Shown here in pieces: positions 43,131 to 54,792 of a DNA stretch of 64,000 nucleotides. The DNA lies in NCBI GenBank assembly GCA_027257055.1, contig JAPVLO010000153.1:1116001-1180000 (forward strand), read 5' to 3'. The position numbers and the translations under genes are program-made. This stretch comes from Cephalopachus bancanus (Eukaryota > Chordata > Mammalia > Primates > Tarsiidae). Within the stretch, counting starts at the first letter, position 1. Each line of letters starts with the position of its first letter. The notes under the pieces are model-generated. The model had not been told where the DNA came from. It was given only the letters and a program-made list of their open reading frames with translations, and did no database searches.

Positions 43131-43420
43131 GGCCAGGTACAGTGGCTCAGCCTGTAATCCCAGTACTTTTGAGGCCAAGGCAAGTGGATTGCCTAAGCCT
43201 ATGGGTTCGAGACCAGCCCGGGCAACTTGGTGAGACCTCATCTCTACAGTAAATCACAAAATTAGTCAGGCGTGGTGGTGTGTGTCTGTAATTCCAGCTA
43301 CTTGGACGACTGAGGTGAAAGGATCACCTAAGCCCAGCAGGTCAAAGCTGCAGTGGCCATGAGTGTGCCACTACACTACAGCATGGGCGACAAGAGTGAG
43401 ACTCCAACTAAAAATATATT
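43131..43420 (+). repeat. Alu in the L1 A-tail
   Basis: 'ggccaggtacagtggctcag' to 'gactccaactaaaaa', in the A-rich tail of the 41492 L1 and inside the same outer target duplication. Confidence 0.88.
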
Positions 43421-43563
43421 TATATATATATTTACACCAGTTCTCATAGGATGGGTTATGGTCAAAGCATAGTCAAAACTTTGTTTATGCTCAAAATTAT
43501 TACAAACATTGCATAAAATTACCTTCAGGCTATGTACATATATATGTGTATATGTATATTACC

Positions 43564-43568
<5 letters not shown>

Positions 43569-43603
<35 letters not shown>
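43569..43603. repeat. (AT)n microsatellite
   Basis: An uninterrupted AT dinucleotide run of about 17 units within the right part of the Tigger-like MITE. Confidence 0.9.
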
Positions 43604-43606
<3 letters not shown>

Positions 43607-44001
43607 TACCTTCAGACTATGTGTATAAACATAGAAGGATTTTGTGTTTAGACTTGGGTCCTATCCCCATGATATCTCACGTATAAGCAGATATTCTAAA
43701 ATTTTTAAAAAATCTGAAATCTGAAAAACTTCTAGTCTCAAACATTTCAGCTAAAGGATACTCCACTTGTATTTTAAGCAAGGGAGTGCCATGATCTGTT
43801 TATATTTTAACAACCTCTCTCTGGTTGCTGTAAGAAGGATGGAATGGCATTAGTATGAAAGTGAAGTGGGTACATCATTTGGGAGACTATACATTTTTCT
43901 GAATGAGAAATAAAGTAATTCATACTAGAGTGAATACAATGGTAATGGAGAGAAGTGAATTTCTTTGATACACAACAGAGGTAGAAGTAATTGGACTGGG
44001 T

Positions 44002-45645
44002 TGTCGGGGTGCCAGCCCTGACCAAGGGTAGGGTTAGGACCCGCTCCAGAGAATCCGGATGGCGAGAAGAGACCACTCTGAGGCAGTTTCTTCTGGGAAC
44101 AGTCTGATCAGGACTGAAGCCAAATTTTATTCGGACTCCTTCCAACTTATATACCATTTTTCATACCCTCCAGCAGTATGATAATCACTTGCTGGGGGCG
44201 TACAAACTCCATGATGTATATTGCGATTTACAAACTATGCATCACAAGACCATCACAAGACTTGCAAGCTCCAAGCAGGCGTGCTTTACAAATCTCACAT
44301 CAAGGTCACAGGTGCACAAATACAGTTCGTTTAAAGGTGTCTTCCATAGTGTTCAACAAATCATTCATATTATACTCTTTGTTCTAAACCCTGATTAATA
44401 CAAAAACTTTCTTAGTTAACTCTAGGTTCAATCCAAATTCACTGACTCCTAATATTTTTTAACGATTGATATTATCAACTTAACACTATACTATAATTTA
44501 TAAGTTTACTTAAATGACTTAATTTTTATTTATTCCATTAACCTATTACGATTCAACATAGTGGCCTGTAATTCTACAACAATTAATTCAAAACTTATTT
44601 CTTACCATGACTTATATGAGTTTCATGATCTAGTGTTTGGGCTTTAATACTATGCTATATCTCATTAAGCTAATACCTTATCATCAAATCTTATAATTAT
44701 CATTGACGTATGATTTTAGAATCATAATACTATAATTCTCATTCTATTTTAATAAAACTATGACTTTAACCCAAAACTTAAATCTTTTTTTCTAGTATAT
44801 TAATACATGGCTACGTGTAAAATTTCCTATTGTCATATTAGAAGCAAAAACTACAGCGTTGGGAAAGTTTCGGTATACTAATCAAAGGATCTTAAAATTG
44901 GCCTACAGGAACAGGAACTAAAGTCATAATCTGAGAAAAGGAAACTTTAAAAGCTTAAACAAAACCTAAAAGTTTTCTACGAATGCTTATTACTGTTTAA
45001 ATCTTTCCAATGGAAATTATATCGTCTTAAATGAATGTTTTATCTGAACAAGTCTATTCTAAAAATCAAATAGTGTCTGTCACACTCTTGGATAATGGAC
45101 TGCACAGTTACTATGGCAATGGCCACGGGCTGAAGCAAACAGTTCTGGCATGTAAGGAAACTAGAAAAACGTCCTGAAGAAAAACGCCCTGCCCGGCTAA
45201 AAGGCGGGGCAATAAAACTATTATGATAATTTAGTTCCTAATCTTAATCCTAGAAGAAACTGCCTTTGGGAACAAGAGCTGAAGAAAAATGCCCTGCCCG
45301 GCTAAAAGGCAGGGCAATAAAACTATTATGATAATTTAGTTTCTAATCTTAATCCTAGGAGAAACTGCCTTTGGGAACAAGAGCTGACTCACCAGTCTAC
45401 CAGGAATAGAAGTTAAAAAATATCTAGAAAGAAGTAAGATTTAGAAAGGACAAGGTCATTCTGCTGTATAACCTTTCATCAGGTGTACATAGATTTTACT
45501 TATAAGTTTTACTGCCATGTATGCACACTGGTCACTAATCACACGCCAATATTATAGGTATAACTGATATCCTATGTCAGAGGCGATCTTCCAGATGGGC
45601 CTTTACAGGCCTCAGCCATGTAGCTATAGATGTTGGCTCTCAACA
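44002..45645 (-). mobile_element. Solo LTR of a class II-like endogenous retrovirus, 1.64 kb
   Basis: Bounded by TG...CA (TGTCGGGGTG at the left, ...CTCTCAACA at the right) and flanked by a perfect 6-bp duplication CTGGGT (43996-44001 and 45646-45651); 6 bp is the class II ERV integration length. A minus-strand AATAAA (44126-44131) about 125 bp from the 44002 end places R-U5 there and sets minus orientation, ending in GGCACCCCGACA. A 105-bp tandem duplication lies in the U3 side. No primer-binding site or internal region follows, so it is a solo LTR. No viral gene is present. The family could not be named. Confidence 0.88.
45175..45384. repeat. 105-bp tandem duplication in the LTR U3
   Basis: Two adjacent units (45175-45279 and 45280-45384) differ at about four positions. 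Each contains 'gccctgcccggctaaaaggc' and 'ggaacaagagc'. Duplicated U3 blocks of this size are common in retroviral enhancers. Confidence 0.92.
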
Positions 45646-45899
45646 CTGGGTGACAGAATTGTATGTGAGGAGGTGAAGGAGAAAGGTGTTAAGGATGGCT
45701 TCCAGATTTCTGGCAAGAGCAACTTGGTTGATGTCAGTGACATTTATCAACTCAACTAAATCTGGAGGAGTAAACTGGTGGAGAAGAACTACAATTCAGT
45801 CAATTTCTAAAGGTCTTTATGTAAACCCAAGCTGAATCAAACTTCTATCTAATATAACTTTCTAACTTCATCTAGAAGAGCAATTGGCAATTAATTTTT

Positions 45900-46400
45900 G
45901 AATTTTACATGTACAGATACAGAGAGAGAGAGCACATGTGCTATGGGTGGAAGGACTTGAAAAATTAAAGGCACGATAACTAAAGTGGTCTTAAATAATA
46001 AGAACTACACACTTTAGGTGCTAGAATAAATTCATTCTGAGGCAGAACAGAAACTGTAAGATCGTTGTGGCATTTATGCTTTCTAGGTTTCTTTGTATCT
46101 TACAAGAAACTGTTTCTCTCCACCACCCCCTAGGTAATTAATCATCTTCCTTATTCTGTGCGAAGTCCTACTTAACTTCTTCTTTTAGCATTTAATTATA
46201 ACTGTATTACCTGCAAGATATATCTGTCAAATAAATTAATTCTAAATGCATATACTATTGCTGCAATATCGGCTAATTTTCAAGTTCTGTGCTTTGTTGA
46301 GGACATGAAATTTAAAGATACAGTACATGATTAGAAGCTCACTGAAACATTAAAAATATTAATAATTCTAATCCAAATTAAACATAACACATAGAAAACA
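45900..46400. other. Intergenic unique sequence
   Basis: AT-rich with a short (GA)n stretch near 45920. Nothing else recognised. Confidence 0.35.
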
Positions 46401-46404
46401 TTAT

Positions 46405-46600
46405 ATAGCCAAGGCAACATAGCAAGACTTCATCTCTACAAAAAAAAATAGCTAAGTGTGGTGGCACATGCTTGTAGTCCCAGTTTCTCAGGGGGGGGGT
46501 GAGGTGGGAAGACTGCATGAACCTAGGAATTAGAGGCTGCAGTGAGCCAAGGTCTTGCCACTGCACTCCAGCCTGGGTGACAAAACGAGACGTCTCTAAA
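46405..46600 (+). repeat. 5'-truncated old Alu
   Basis: From 'caaggcaacatagcaagact' to 'cagcctgggtgacaaaacga'; AluJ-like right arm, G-run expansion in the middle. Confidence 0.8.
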
Positions 46601-46609
46601 GCTACACTT

Positions 46610-48030
46610 GAATTTTATTACTAATTTAATTCCAAAAGAAGAATTTATTAAGGATTGTGATCCCTAATAAAATGTTTGAACCATATCCACATAAAATATG
46701 AGTTTTAACTGGAAGATCAGCTATACTAGCTTCTTAAAGAACTAATCTTAAGGGAGAGCATTGTGTTAGGTGGAGCATTGTATAGTTCTCAGAAAATAAA
46801 ACTACAACCCAAACAACTGGAAAATACATGGTTTGGAAAACAAATTCCAGAAGTAGAGCAGACTTCCATTTCTCTGCAAGTTTCTTGGCTGTGCCAACTT
46901 ATATTGGCTTAATCTTCAGTTTGACATTAAAAGATCTGCAGCCATTCTATGTCTCGTATGGCTGGAAACTATTGTCAGAGGAAGACAGAGACAGTCACTG
47001 CTGGAAGCTCTCACAGAAATATAAGGAAGAACATCTCTAGAGTTTCAGAACAAAAACAGTTAATCATATTTCAATGGTTCAACCTCAGTCGCATGCCTGG
47101 TTCAGAAACAATCACTAACACAAGGTTAAAATTACCCTTTTAGTGGTCTGGTCTCTATCAGTCAAAGAACCTAAAAGAAACAGTCAATAGAAAAGATAGG
47201 TAGGTAAGTAGGTAGGTAGGAAGGATAGATAGATACACATACTACATATATTATATATAATGTAATATTTATGAGGATAATCTATTTGAAGTCAACTGGT
47301 TGTTGATGCTAGTCACATCTACAAAATATTTCATAGCAACATTTATATTAGTATTTGATGAGATAACTAAGTACTACAGCACCTGTGGAAGTTGACACAT
47401 TAAAACTATTCAGGTTTTATTCATGAACCTGTAAAGTATTGAATATGGTGGAAATGGAGACCTATATAAAATTGGGTCTTATTAGGAGGAGGAGGAATTA
47501 ATACTAAGTAAGCAAAGCAAAAAACAGACACTGCTAATGTGGTTCATAAATAAGTTCCATTATCTCTCTTCTCTCACTGAAAACTCCCAAACTGATAACA
47601 TATTTGTAATGATGAGTACTTTTCATGTTGAAATTGTGGTTATATCATAGAAGTCAGTTGGCTTAGTAAATGTATAGCAGGTGTAATGTTTGGAGCAGCA
47701 AACACATATTAAAAGATTTCCTTTCTATTAAACATTGTATCAGTGAATTACGATTAGATTTAGCTGTGAGTTATGGAAAGAAAAAAAACAGAGGGGCTTG
47801 AACAAGATAGAAGCTTATTTGTCTCTCAGATTCAAGACACCTGGAGGTTGTCAGTACAGGTTTGGAGAGCACTCCACGCTATCAGAGTGTCAGGGTCCCA
47901 GACCCCTATATTGTTGCTTAAGTACAAGTGCTTTCATTCCCAAGGTTTCCTCTTGATCTGAGATACTGGTAAAAATCCAGTCAGTACATTCATATTCCAG
48001 CTGGCAGGAAGGAAGAAAGGGAAATCACAT
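46610..48030. other. Intergenic unique sequence
   Basis: A (GTAG/GATA)-type tetranucleotide run at about 47195-47236 is the only clear repeat. The 70-codon frame at 46828-47040 has no recognisable similarity. Confidence 0.35.
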
Positions 48031-48074
48031 CTTCCTCTTTTTAAAACATTTTTTTATTTTAAATGTATGGTGTG

Positions 48075-48396
48075 GCCGGACTCAGTGGCTCAGCCTGTAA
48101 TCCCAGTACTTTAGGAGGCTGAGGCGAGTGCATTGCCTGAACCCGCGGGTTCAAAAGCAGCCCAGGCAATTTGGCGAGGATGTATCCCTACAATAAATAA
48201 AAAGGAAAGGAATAGCCAGACGCGGTAGCGTGAGCCTGTAGTTCCGGCTACTTGGAAGGCTGAGGCAGAAGGATCACCGGCACCCAGCAGGTCGACGCTG
48301 GGGTAACCATGGTTGTGCCACTGCACTCCAGGCTGGGTGATGAAGTGAGAAACCAACTCAAAAAAAAAAAAAAAAGCAAGAAAAAGAAAAAAAAAA
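48075..48396 (+). repeat. Young Alu in the 3' end of the L1
   Basis: 'ggccggactcagtggctcag' to 'gagaaaccaactcaaaa' with a long A-tail. Flanked by AAATGTATGGTGT and AAATATATGGAGT (imperfect 13-bp target duplication). Confidence 0.88.
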
Positions 48397-51155
48397 CAAT
48401 AAATATATGGAGTAGAATTCAGGGTTAGGCACACAAATATTCATTATGCAAGTACCCTTGTTGCTGAGGTGTGTCCCACCCACCTCTCCCCGCCCCTGCC
48501 ACAGTTTCTCACTACTGCCAATTCATTTCTTATAGTATTAGGATAGTTGTTCATAATCCACTTATGAGTGAGAACATGTGATACTCAGTTCTTTGTTTCT
48601 GTGATAGATCACTGAGTATGATAGACTCTAAATCCATCCAAGTTACTGGGAAGTTCATAATTTTGTCCTTCTTTATGACTGTGTACTATTCCATCGTGTA
48701 TAAGTACCATTTTTTATCCAGTCTTCTTTTGATGGGCAGCATGGTTGGTTCCATGTTTTTGCTACTGTGAATAATGCTGCAATAAACATGCATGTGCAGG
48801 TATCTTTTTCATAGAGTGATTTGAGTTCCTCTGGGTTTATTTTCAGTAAGGGGACTGCAGGGTCATATGGGAGGTCTATTTTTAGATCGTTTAGGAATTG
48901 CCACACTGTTTTCCACAGAGGTTGTACAACAGTGTAGAAGTGTTCTCTTTTCGCCACATCCATTCTGCATCTGTTGTTTTTGAGTTATCGATGATGGTTA
49001 TCCTGACCGGAGTTAGGTGGTATCTCAGTGTGGTTTTAGTTTGCATTTTTTTAATGACTAGTGAAACTGAGCATTTTTTCATGTATCTTTTGGATGCTCA
49101 GTATTCTTTTGAGAAGTGTCTATTAATATTTTTTGCCCACTTTATAATGGGGTTTTTTTTTTTTTAACTTTTCAGCACATTTGAGTTCATTGTAGATCCT
49201 AGATGTGAGGCCTTAGTCAGATATATAGTTGGCAAATATTTTTTCCCAATCGGTGGGCTCTCTCCCAGCTCTCTTAATGGTTTCTTTGGCTTTGGGGAAG
49301 CTTGTCAGTTTGATAAAGTCCCACTTGTCTATCTTATCACTTATGGCCTGGGCACTTGGAGTTTTGATCAGGAATTGGTTGCCAGTTCCAATTTCCATAA
49401 GGGTGTTTCCTGCATTTTCTAAGATTTCTATAGTTCGAGGTTTTACGTTTAGGTCTTTGATCCATTTAGAGTTGATTTTTGTGTATGGTGATAGGTAGGG
49501 GTCTTATTTTAATCTTCTGCATGTGGTCAGCCAGTTTTTCTAACACCATTTACTAAATAGGTTCTCCTCTTCCCGGTGGATGATGGTGGAGGTTTTGTTG
49601 AAGATGAGTTGGTTGAAAAATTGATGTTTTGCTACTAGAATCACTATCCATGGTCTATATGCATGTTCTTGTATCTGTACCAGCCTGTTTTTATTATTGT
49701 AGCTTTATAATAAAGCTTAAAGTCTGAGAGCATGATGCCTCCTGCTTTTTTTTTTCTTTTTTTCCTTGCTAAGGATTGTTTTGGCTATTTGAAGTCATTT
49801 ATGTTTCCATATGAATTCCTGTATTGTCATTTCCAAGTCAGAGAAGAATACTGCTGGTAATTTAATGGGTATTGTGCTAAATCTGTAGATTGCCTTGGGT
49901 AGGATGGACATCTTAACAATGTTGATTCTTCCAGTCCATGAGCATGGAATATTTTTCCATTTGTTTATGTTATCTTCGATTTCTTTGAGCAGAGTTGTAT
50001 AGTTTTTGTTGTAAAGGTCTTTGACTTCTCTGGTTAGGAAGATACCAAGGTATTTCATTTTTGTGTGTGGCTATCGTGAATGGGATTGTGCTTTTTATTT
50101 GGGTTTCTGTTTATTTATTGTTGGTGTTAGGAATACAACTGACTTTTGCACACTTATTTTATACTTTAAGACTTTGCCAAAGTCCTTTATCAGTGCAAGG
50201 AGGTTTTTGACAGATTTTATTGGGGTTTTGAGGTATAGAATCACGCTATCTGCAAAGAGGAATAACTTCCTCTTTTCCTATCTGGATACCCCTGATTTCC
50301 TTCTCTTGTCTGATTGCTCTAGCTAGGACTCCCAATACTACGTTGAACAGGAGGGGTGAGAGTGAGCATCCTTGTCTTGTTCCAGTTTTCAGGGGAAATG
50401 GTTCCAATTTCTGTCTGTTCAGCATTATACTGGCTGTGGGTTTCTCGTAGATGGCTCTTACTATTTTGAGGTATATTCCCTCTATGCCTAGATGTTCAAG
50501 GGTTTTTATCAAAAAGGGGTGCTGGATTTTATCAAAAGCATTTTTCTGCATCTAATGATATAATCATGTGGTTTACATCTTTACATCTGTTCATGTATTT
50601 AATTAAGTTTATGGTCTTGTGGATGTTGAACCAGCCCTGCATTCTGGGGATGAAGTCTACTTGGTCATGGTGGATGGTCTTTGAGATTTGTTATTGGATC
50701 CAGTTTGCTAGGATCTTGTTGAGAATTTTAGCATCTATGTTCATCAAGGATATTAGCCTGTAGTTCTCTCTCTTTCTTGGATCTTCACCCGGTTTGGGTC
50801 ATCAATGTGATGTTAGTTTCAGATATACACAGTAATCTCTGATAGTTTTTTGTATTTCTTCAGGGTCAATTGTGACCTTATGTTTTACATTTCTGATTGT
50901 GTTTATCTGGGCTTTCTTTCTCTTTTTCTTGGTCAGTCTAGCTAGAGGCCTATCAATCTTGTTTATCATTTCACAAAAACAGCTTTTGGTTTCACTGATT
51001 TTTTTATTCTATTTTTGTCTTCTATGTCCCAAATTTGGACTTTTATTTTGGTGTTCTGGATTCTTCTGTTGAAGTTAGGGTCTGAGTGGTTCTGCTTTTC
51101 CAGCATCCTTATGTGATTTTTTAGGCTGTTAACTTATGATTTTTCCATTTTCTTC

Positions 51156-51290
51156 CATGGAATATTTTTCCATTTGTTTATGTCATCTTCGATTTCTTTG
51201 AGCAGAGTTGTGTAGTTTTTGTTGTAAAGGTTTTTGACTTCTCTGGTTAGGAAGATGCCAAGGTATTTCATTTTTTTTGTGGCTATTGTG
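51156..51290 (-). repeat. Displaced duplicate of L1 ORF2 segment
   Basis: Near-identical to 49943-50078 of the same element (only a few mismatches over 135 bp), same orientation, 1.2 kb away. In the L1 reading direction it interrupts the region between endonuclease (…[12 protein letters not shown]) and the downstream KSQ.NSLKNHIRMLEKQ stretch. Confidence 0.9.
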
Positions 51291-54200
51291 TGTTTGTAGA
51301 GATACAAATTCCCCTCTTAGGACTGATTTCATGGCATCCCAAAGATTTTGGTAAGATGTTTCTTCATTTTCTTTTGTTTCCTGGTATCTTTTAATCTCTG
51401 TTTTGATTTCTGTGTTGACCCAGGAGTTGTTTAGCATTATGCTGTTTAGTGTCCATGTCTTTGTGGGTTTTGGGGGAACTTTGTTGGTGTTTATTCCGCT
51501 GTGGTCTGAGAAGGTGCATGGCAGAATCTTATGGAATTTGTTTATACTTGATTTATGGGTGAGGATGTGATCAATCTTAGAGTATGTTCCATGTGGTGAT
51601 GAGTAGAATGTATATTCTGTGGTTGTTGGGTGGAGTGTTCTGTAGTATCAGTTAAGTTTATTTGATCAAGTGTCATATTGAGGTTCTGGATCTTCTTGTT
51701 GACTTTTAGTCTTGATGATTTGTCTAGGGTTGTTAGTGGGGTCTTTAAGTCCCCAGCTATGATAGTGTTGAGTCAATATTTTTTTAAGTTTACCTAGAAG
51801 CTGCTTTATGAAAGTTGGTGCTCCTATGTTGGGTGCATATATGCTTAGGATGGATATTTCTTGTTGATGGACTGAACCTTTTATCATTATGTGTGACCTT
51901 CTGTATCTTTCTTTAATTTTTGATAGCTTAAAGGGTATTTTGTCTGATATTAAGATTGGGACTCCTGTTTTCTTTCATGTTCCATTCACCTGAAATTTTA
52001 TTTCCTGATCTCTTTCTTTGAGTCTGTGAGTGTACTTTCTGGTGGGATGAGTCTCTTAGAGACAATATTTTGTAGCCTCATGATATTTTATCCAATTTGC
52101 CATTTTATGTCTTTTCAGTGGTGTATTTAGTTCATTCACATTCAGGCTAATTATTGAGATGGGAGAGTTTATCCCTGACATGAGGTTCTTATAGAGTTTG
52201 TTGTTGTTTCTCCTGTTTGTTTGTTTATTTGTTTGTTGTCTTTCTTTTGATTTTAGGGTTGATTCATGTGTGTTTTCAATCTGTTACCAGCATTCTTGTG
52301 ACGGGTGTTGTCATTCTTTTTTTCCTTTCCTCTATGTTTAATACTTTCCTAAGTGTTTCTTGTAAAGCTGGTGTGGAGGCCATGTAAACTCTTAGAACTT
52401 GAATCTCTGGGAAATGTTTTAATTCTCCATCACTGATGAAACTTAGTTTGGCTGAATAGGCAATTCTTGGTTGAAATTGTTTATCATTGAGAACTTTGAA
52501 GACTGGGCTCCAAGTTCTCCTAGCCTGAAGTGTTTCTTTAGATAAGTCTGCTGCTATTCTAATTGGTCTTCCCTGGGCAGGTAGTCTGACATTTCTCTCT
52601 TGCTACCTTTAGGATTTTTTCTTTTATACCCACTTTATGTAGCAAACTACTATGTGTCCAGGAGTTGGTCTTCTCATTTGTTGTCTTACAGGGGTTCTCT
52701 GAATCTCTTGTGTTTAAATGGTTGCATCACTGATAAGATGAGGGAAGTTTTCTTGGATAATTTCATGGAATATTTGTTTCAGGGTGGTCTCTGTCTCTCT
52801 ATCTGCCTCAGAGATTCCAATTAATCTTAGGTTCAGTCTCTTGAAATAATCACTTATCTTTTGGAGGTTTTGTTCTGTCTTTTAAAGTTTATTTTCTATG
52901 TTTTTAATAGTTTGGTTAGTTCTACATCTTGGTCCTCAAGCTCTGAGATTCTTTCTTCTTAGTTTATTCTGGTTTCCATGCTTATCAGTTTGTTGTTTAC
53001 TTAATTCACTGTATTCTTTATTGCTGCTATCTCAGTTATCAACTCCTTCATTCTTTCCTCTTATTGCTCCTCATTTTTATTTATTCTCTCTATTAGTATC
53101 TTGATATCTGGGTTTGTGATTTGAGACCAGTAATTCTGAAGGCTCTTCATAATTTGAGTTCTGAAGTCTGTATTCTCAGTGGCTGACCTTCAAGGGGTCT
53201 TTGTGAGACTCATATTCTTCCTTTGGTTTTTCTTCATTTGTGTAGGTTTTCATCTCCACTTTAAAAAAAAAATCTCTTCTTTATTCTGTTATTCAGATAG
53301 CTTTTACTTCTGTTTGTTCCACCTCTTATTCTTCCTTATATAGATACTCTGGTTTTGTTCAATTCTGAAGTTGGACTGGGGGTGGAGGCCTGTGCTTTTT
53401 GCAGTTTTGAGATTTTATTAAGGGGGAAGCTGTGATTCAGAAGCTATCTGCAGAACCCAGTATCCAATGACTGGTGTGTGGGCCCCCTGGAACCCACTTC
53501 CCACTGCCTTACAATCTTTCCATGCAATGGGGGTGTCTGTTTGTTCCCTGAAAGCAAAATGAGATAAGAAAAGGGAAAAGAATGGAAAAAGGAAAGAGGG
53601 AGATGAAAGGGAGGTGGAGAGAAAGGAGAAGAAGAGGGAAAACAGACAAGTGTACCAACTAACAAATAAACAGAGAGACAAACAAAGCCAGAAAAAAAAC
53701 CAAAAAGACAAAACATACAATCATACAAACAAACAAACAAACAAAAATCCCCCTGTTGGTGTACACTTCCTCAAAAAAAACCTCATACTTAAACAGAAAA
53801 TATTTTTTAAAATGTAAAATAACAGAAACAAAGCAAATACAAAAACAGAAAGAAAGAGAGATGAAAAAAAGCTAAAGCTAAAATTAAACAAGAAGAAAAA
53901 AAAATCACTATGTGGACATTTCTGTGACTCCAGATTCCTTTCAGGCCTCTGCCTTAGGGAGCAGCTCTGGTCTCCAATCTCTCCCCTCCATTCTCAGTGC
54001 AGGTTGATAGGGTTGCTCTCAGCATGGGTCAGATGCCCCATGGACTTCTGTGGGAGGAGGATGAATCAGATCCAGACTCACCCTACTCACTGCTACTGCT
54101 GCTGTCAAGTCTCCCGCTCAGAGAGTCTGATGAGAAGGTTGCCTCTAGGTTCCAAGATGGAGGCTGGGTGGAGCAGGGTGGGGCAATGCAAGTCTCTGCC

Positions 54201-54327
54201 CAGTCCCAGAACTGAGAAGATGGCTCCCATGGGTATCTTGTCACCAGTGTTGAAGCTTTATTCCAGTTTTCCACAAACTGCCTTCTCCATAGTTCCTCCT
54301 GTTTGTCCTTGGTCTGCTACTGCAGAC

Positions 54328-54440
54328 CAGGTTTCCAGGTGGTGAGGGGCAGCTGTTCTCTGCCCTCAGAGTCCCTCAGGTGGCTCAGGTTGCCCGGTGG
54401 TGAGGGGCAACTGTTCTCTGCCCCTTAGAGCCCCCAAGAA
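54328..54440. repeat. 58-bp tandem repeat in the L1 5' UTR
   Basis: Two units sharing 'ggtggtgaggggcagctgtt' (A for G in the second) begin at 54338 and 54396. 5' UTR tandem units are known in some mammalian L1 families. Confidence 0.8.
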
Positions 54441-54792
54441 TGGCAGATGATGCTGCACACCTGGGTCTCCAATCTCAGGGTGGTGGTGGGTTGCAGTCAC
54501 CTCCAGAGAAGAGTCCTGGATGCATGAACCTGAGTCTCCCCTCAAACAAACTTTCACTCACCCACCAGTACACACCCACTTATGCAGAGTCTTTACGGAC
54601 ACTTGCTTTTGTGGAGACTCTCACAGTCCAACCTGTTCCATTGCCATCTTGCCTGGAAGCTGTCTTCATTTTAATAGAATTCTCTGGAAGTTGCACTGAC
54701 CATTTCCACTTACATCTCACTAGCCAGAATTTAATCACATGGTCATACCAAACTGTAAAGGAGAATGGAAAATATAGGTTTTATATCAGGTA

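Larger units (their letters stand above)
41368..43778. mobile_element. Tigger-like (pogo-type) MITE split by L1 and Alu insertions
   Basis: Left part 41368-41490 ('cccctaatctgaaaattt', 'aatgctccaaaatccaaaac') and right part about 43440-43778 ('accttcaggctatgt', 'catttcagctaaaggatact') have pogo-type inverted ends and the order of a MER2-like MITE. An L1 with its own inserts and a tail Alu lie between them. An (AT)n run sits in the right part. Confidence 0.6.
48040..54657 (-). mobile_element. Full-length but dead L1, with an Alu in its 3' tail and an internal ORF2 duplication
   Basis: About 6.3 kb without the Alu, read from a 5' end near 54657 ('aggcaagatggcaatgg') to a T-rich tail near 48045. 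The 5' UTR occupies about 54657-53300, ORF1 about 53300-52350, and ORF2 about 52250-48670. Recognisable ORF2 pieces are the endonuclease SIYAPNIGAPTFIKQ (near 51830), the reverse transcriptase [15 protein letters not shown] (near 50370) and the C-terminal KTVWQFLNDLKIDLPYDP (near 48900). The catalytic FADD box reads FADS after a frameshift, and stops occur throughout. A 135-bp ORF2 segment is present twice. Confidence 0.9.

Noticed and set aside
43569..43603. (AT)n run as an origin or regulatory site
   Set aside because: Simple microsatellite inside a decayed MITE; nothing supports another role.
44390..45000. AT-rich segment first suspected to be a nuclear mitochondrial insertion
   Set aside because: It lies wholly within the LTR bounded by CTGGGT duplications and shows no recognisable mitochondrial gene.
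48673..51887. Reverse-transcriptase and endonuclease open frames
   Set aside because: Fragments of one broken L1 ORF2; not separate genes and not functional.
53418..53817. Leucine/phenylalanine- and lysine-rich open frames on both strands
   Set aside because: Low-complexity AAAC/GGAAA-rich sequence of the L1 5' UTR/ORF1 junction.
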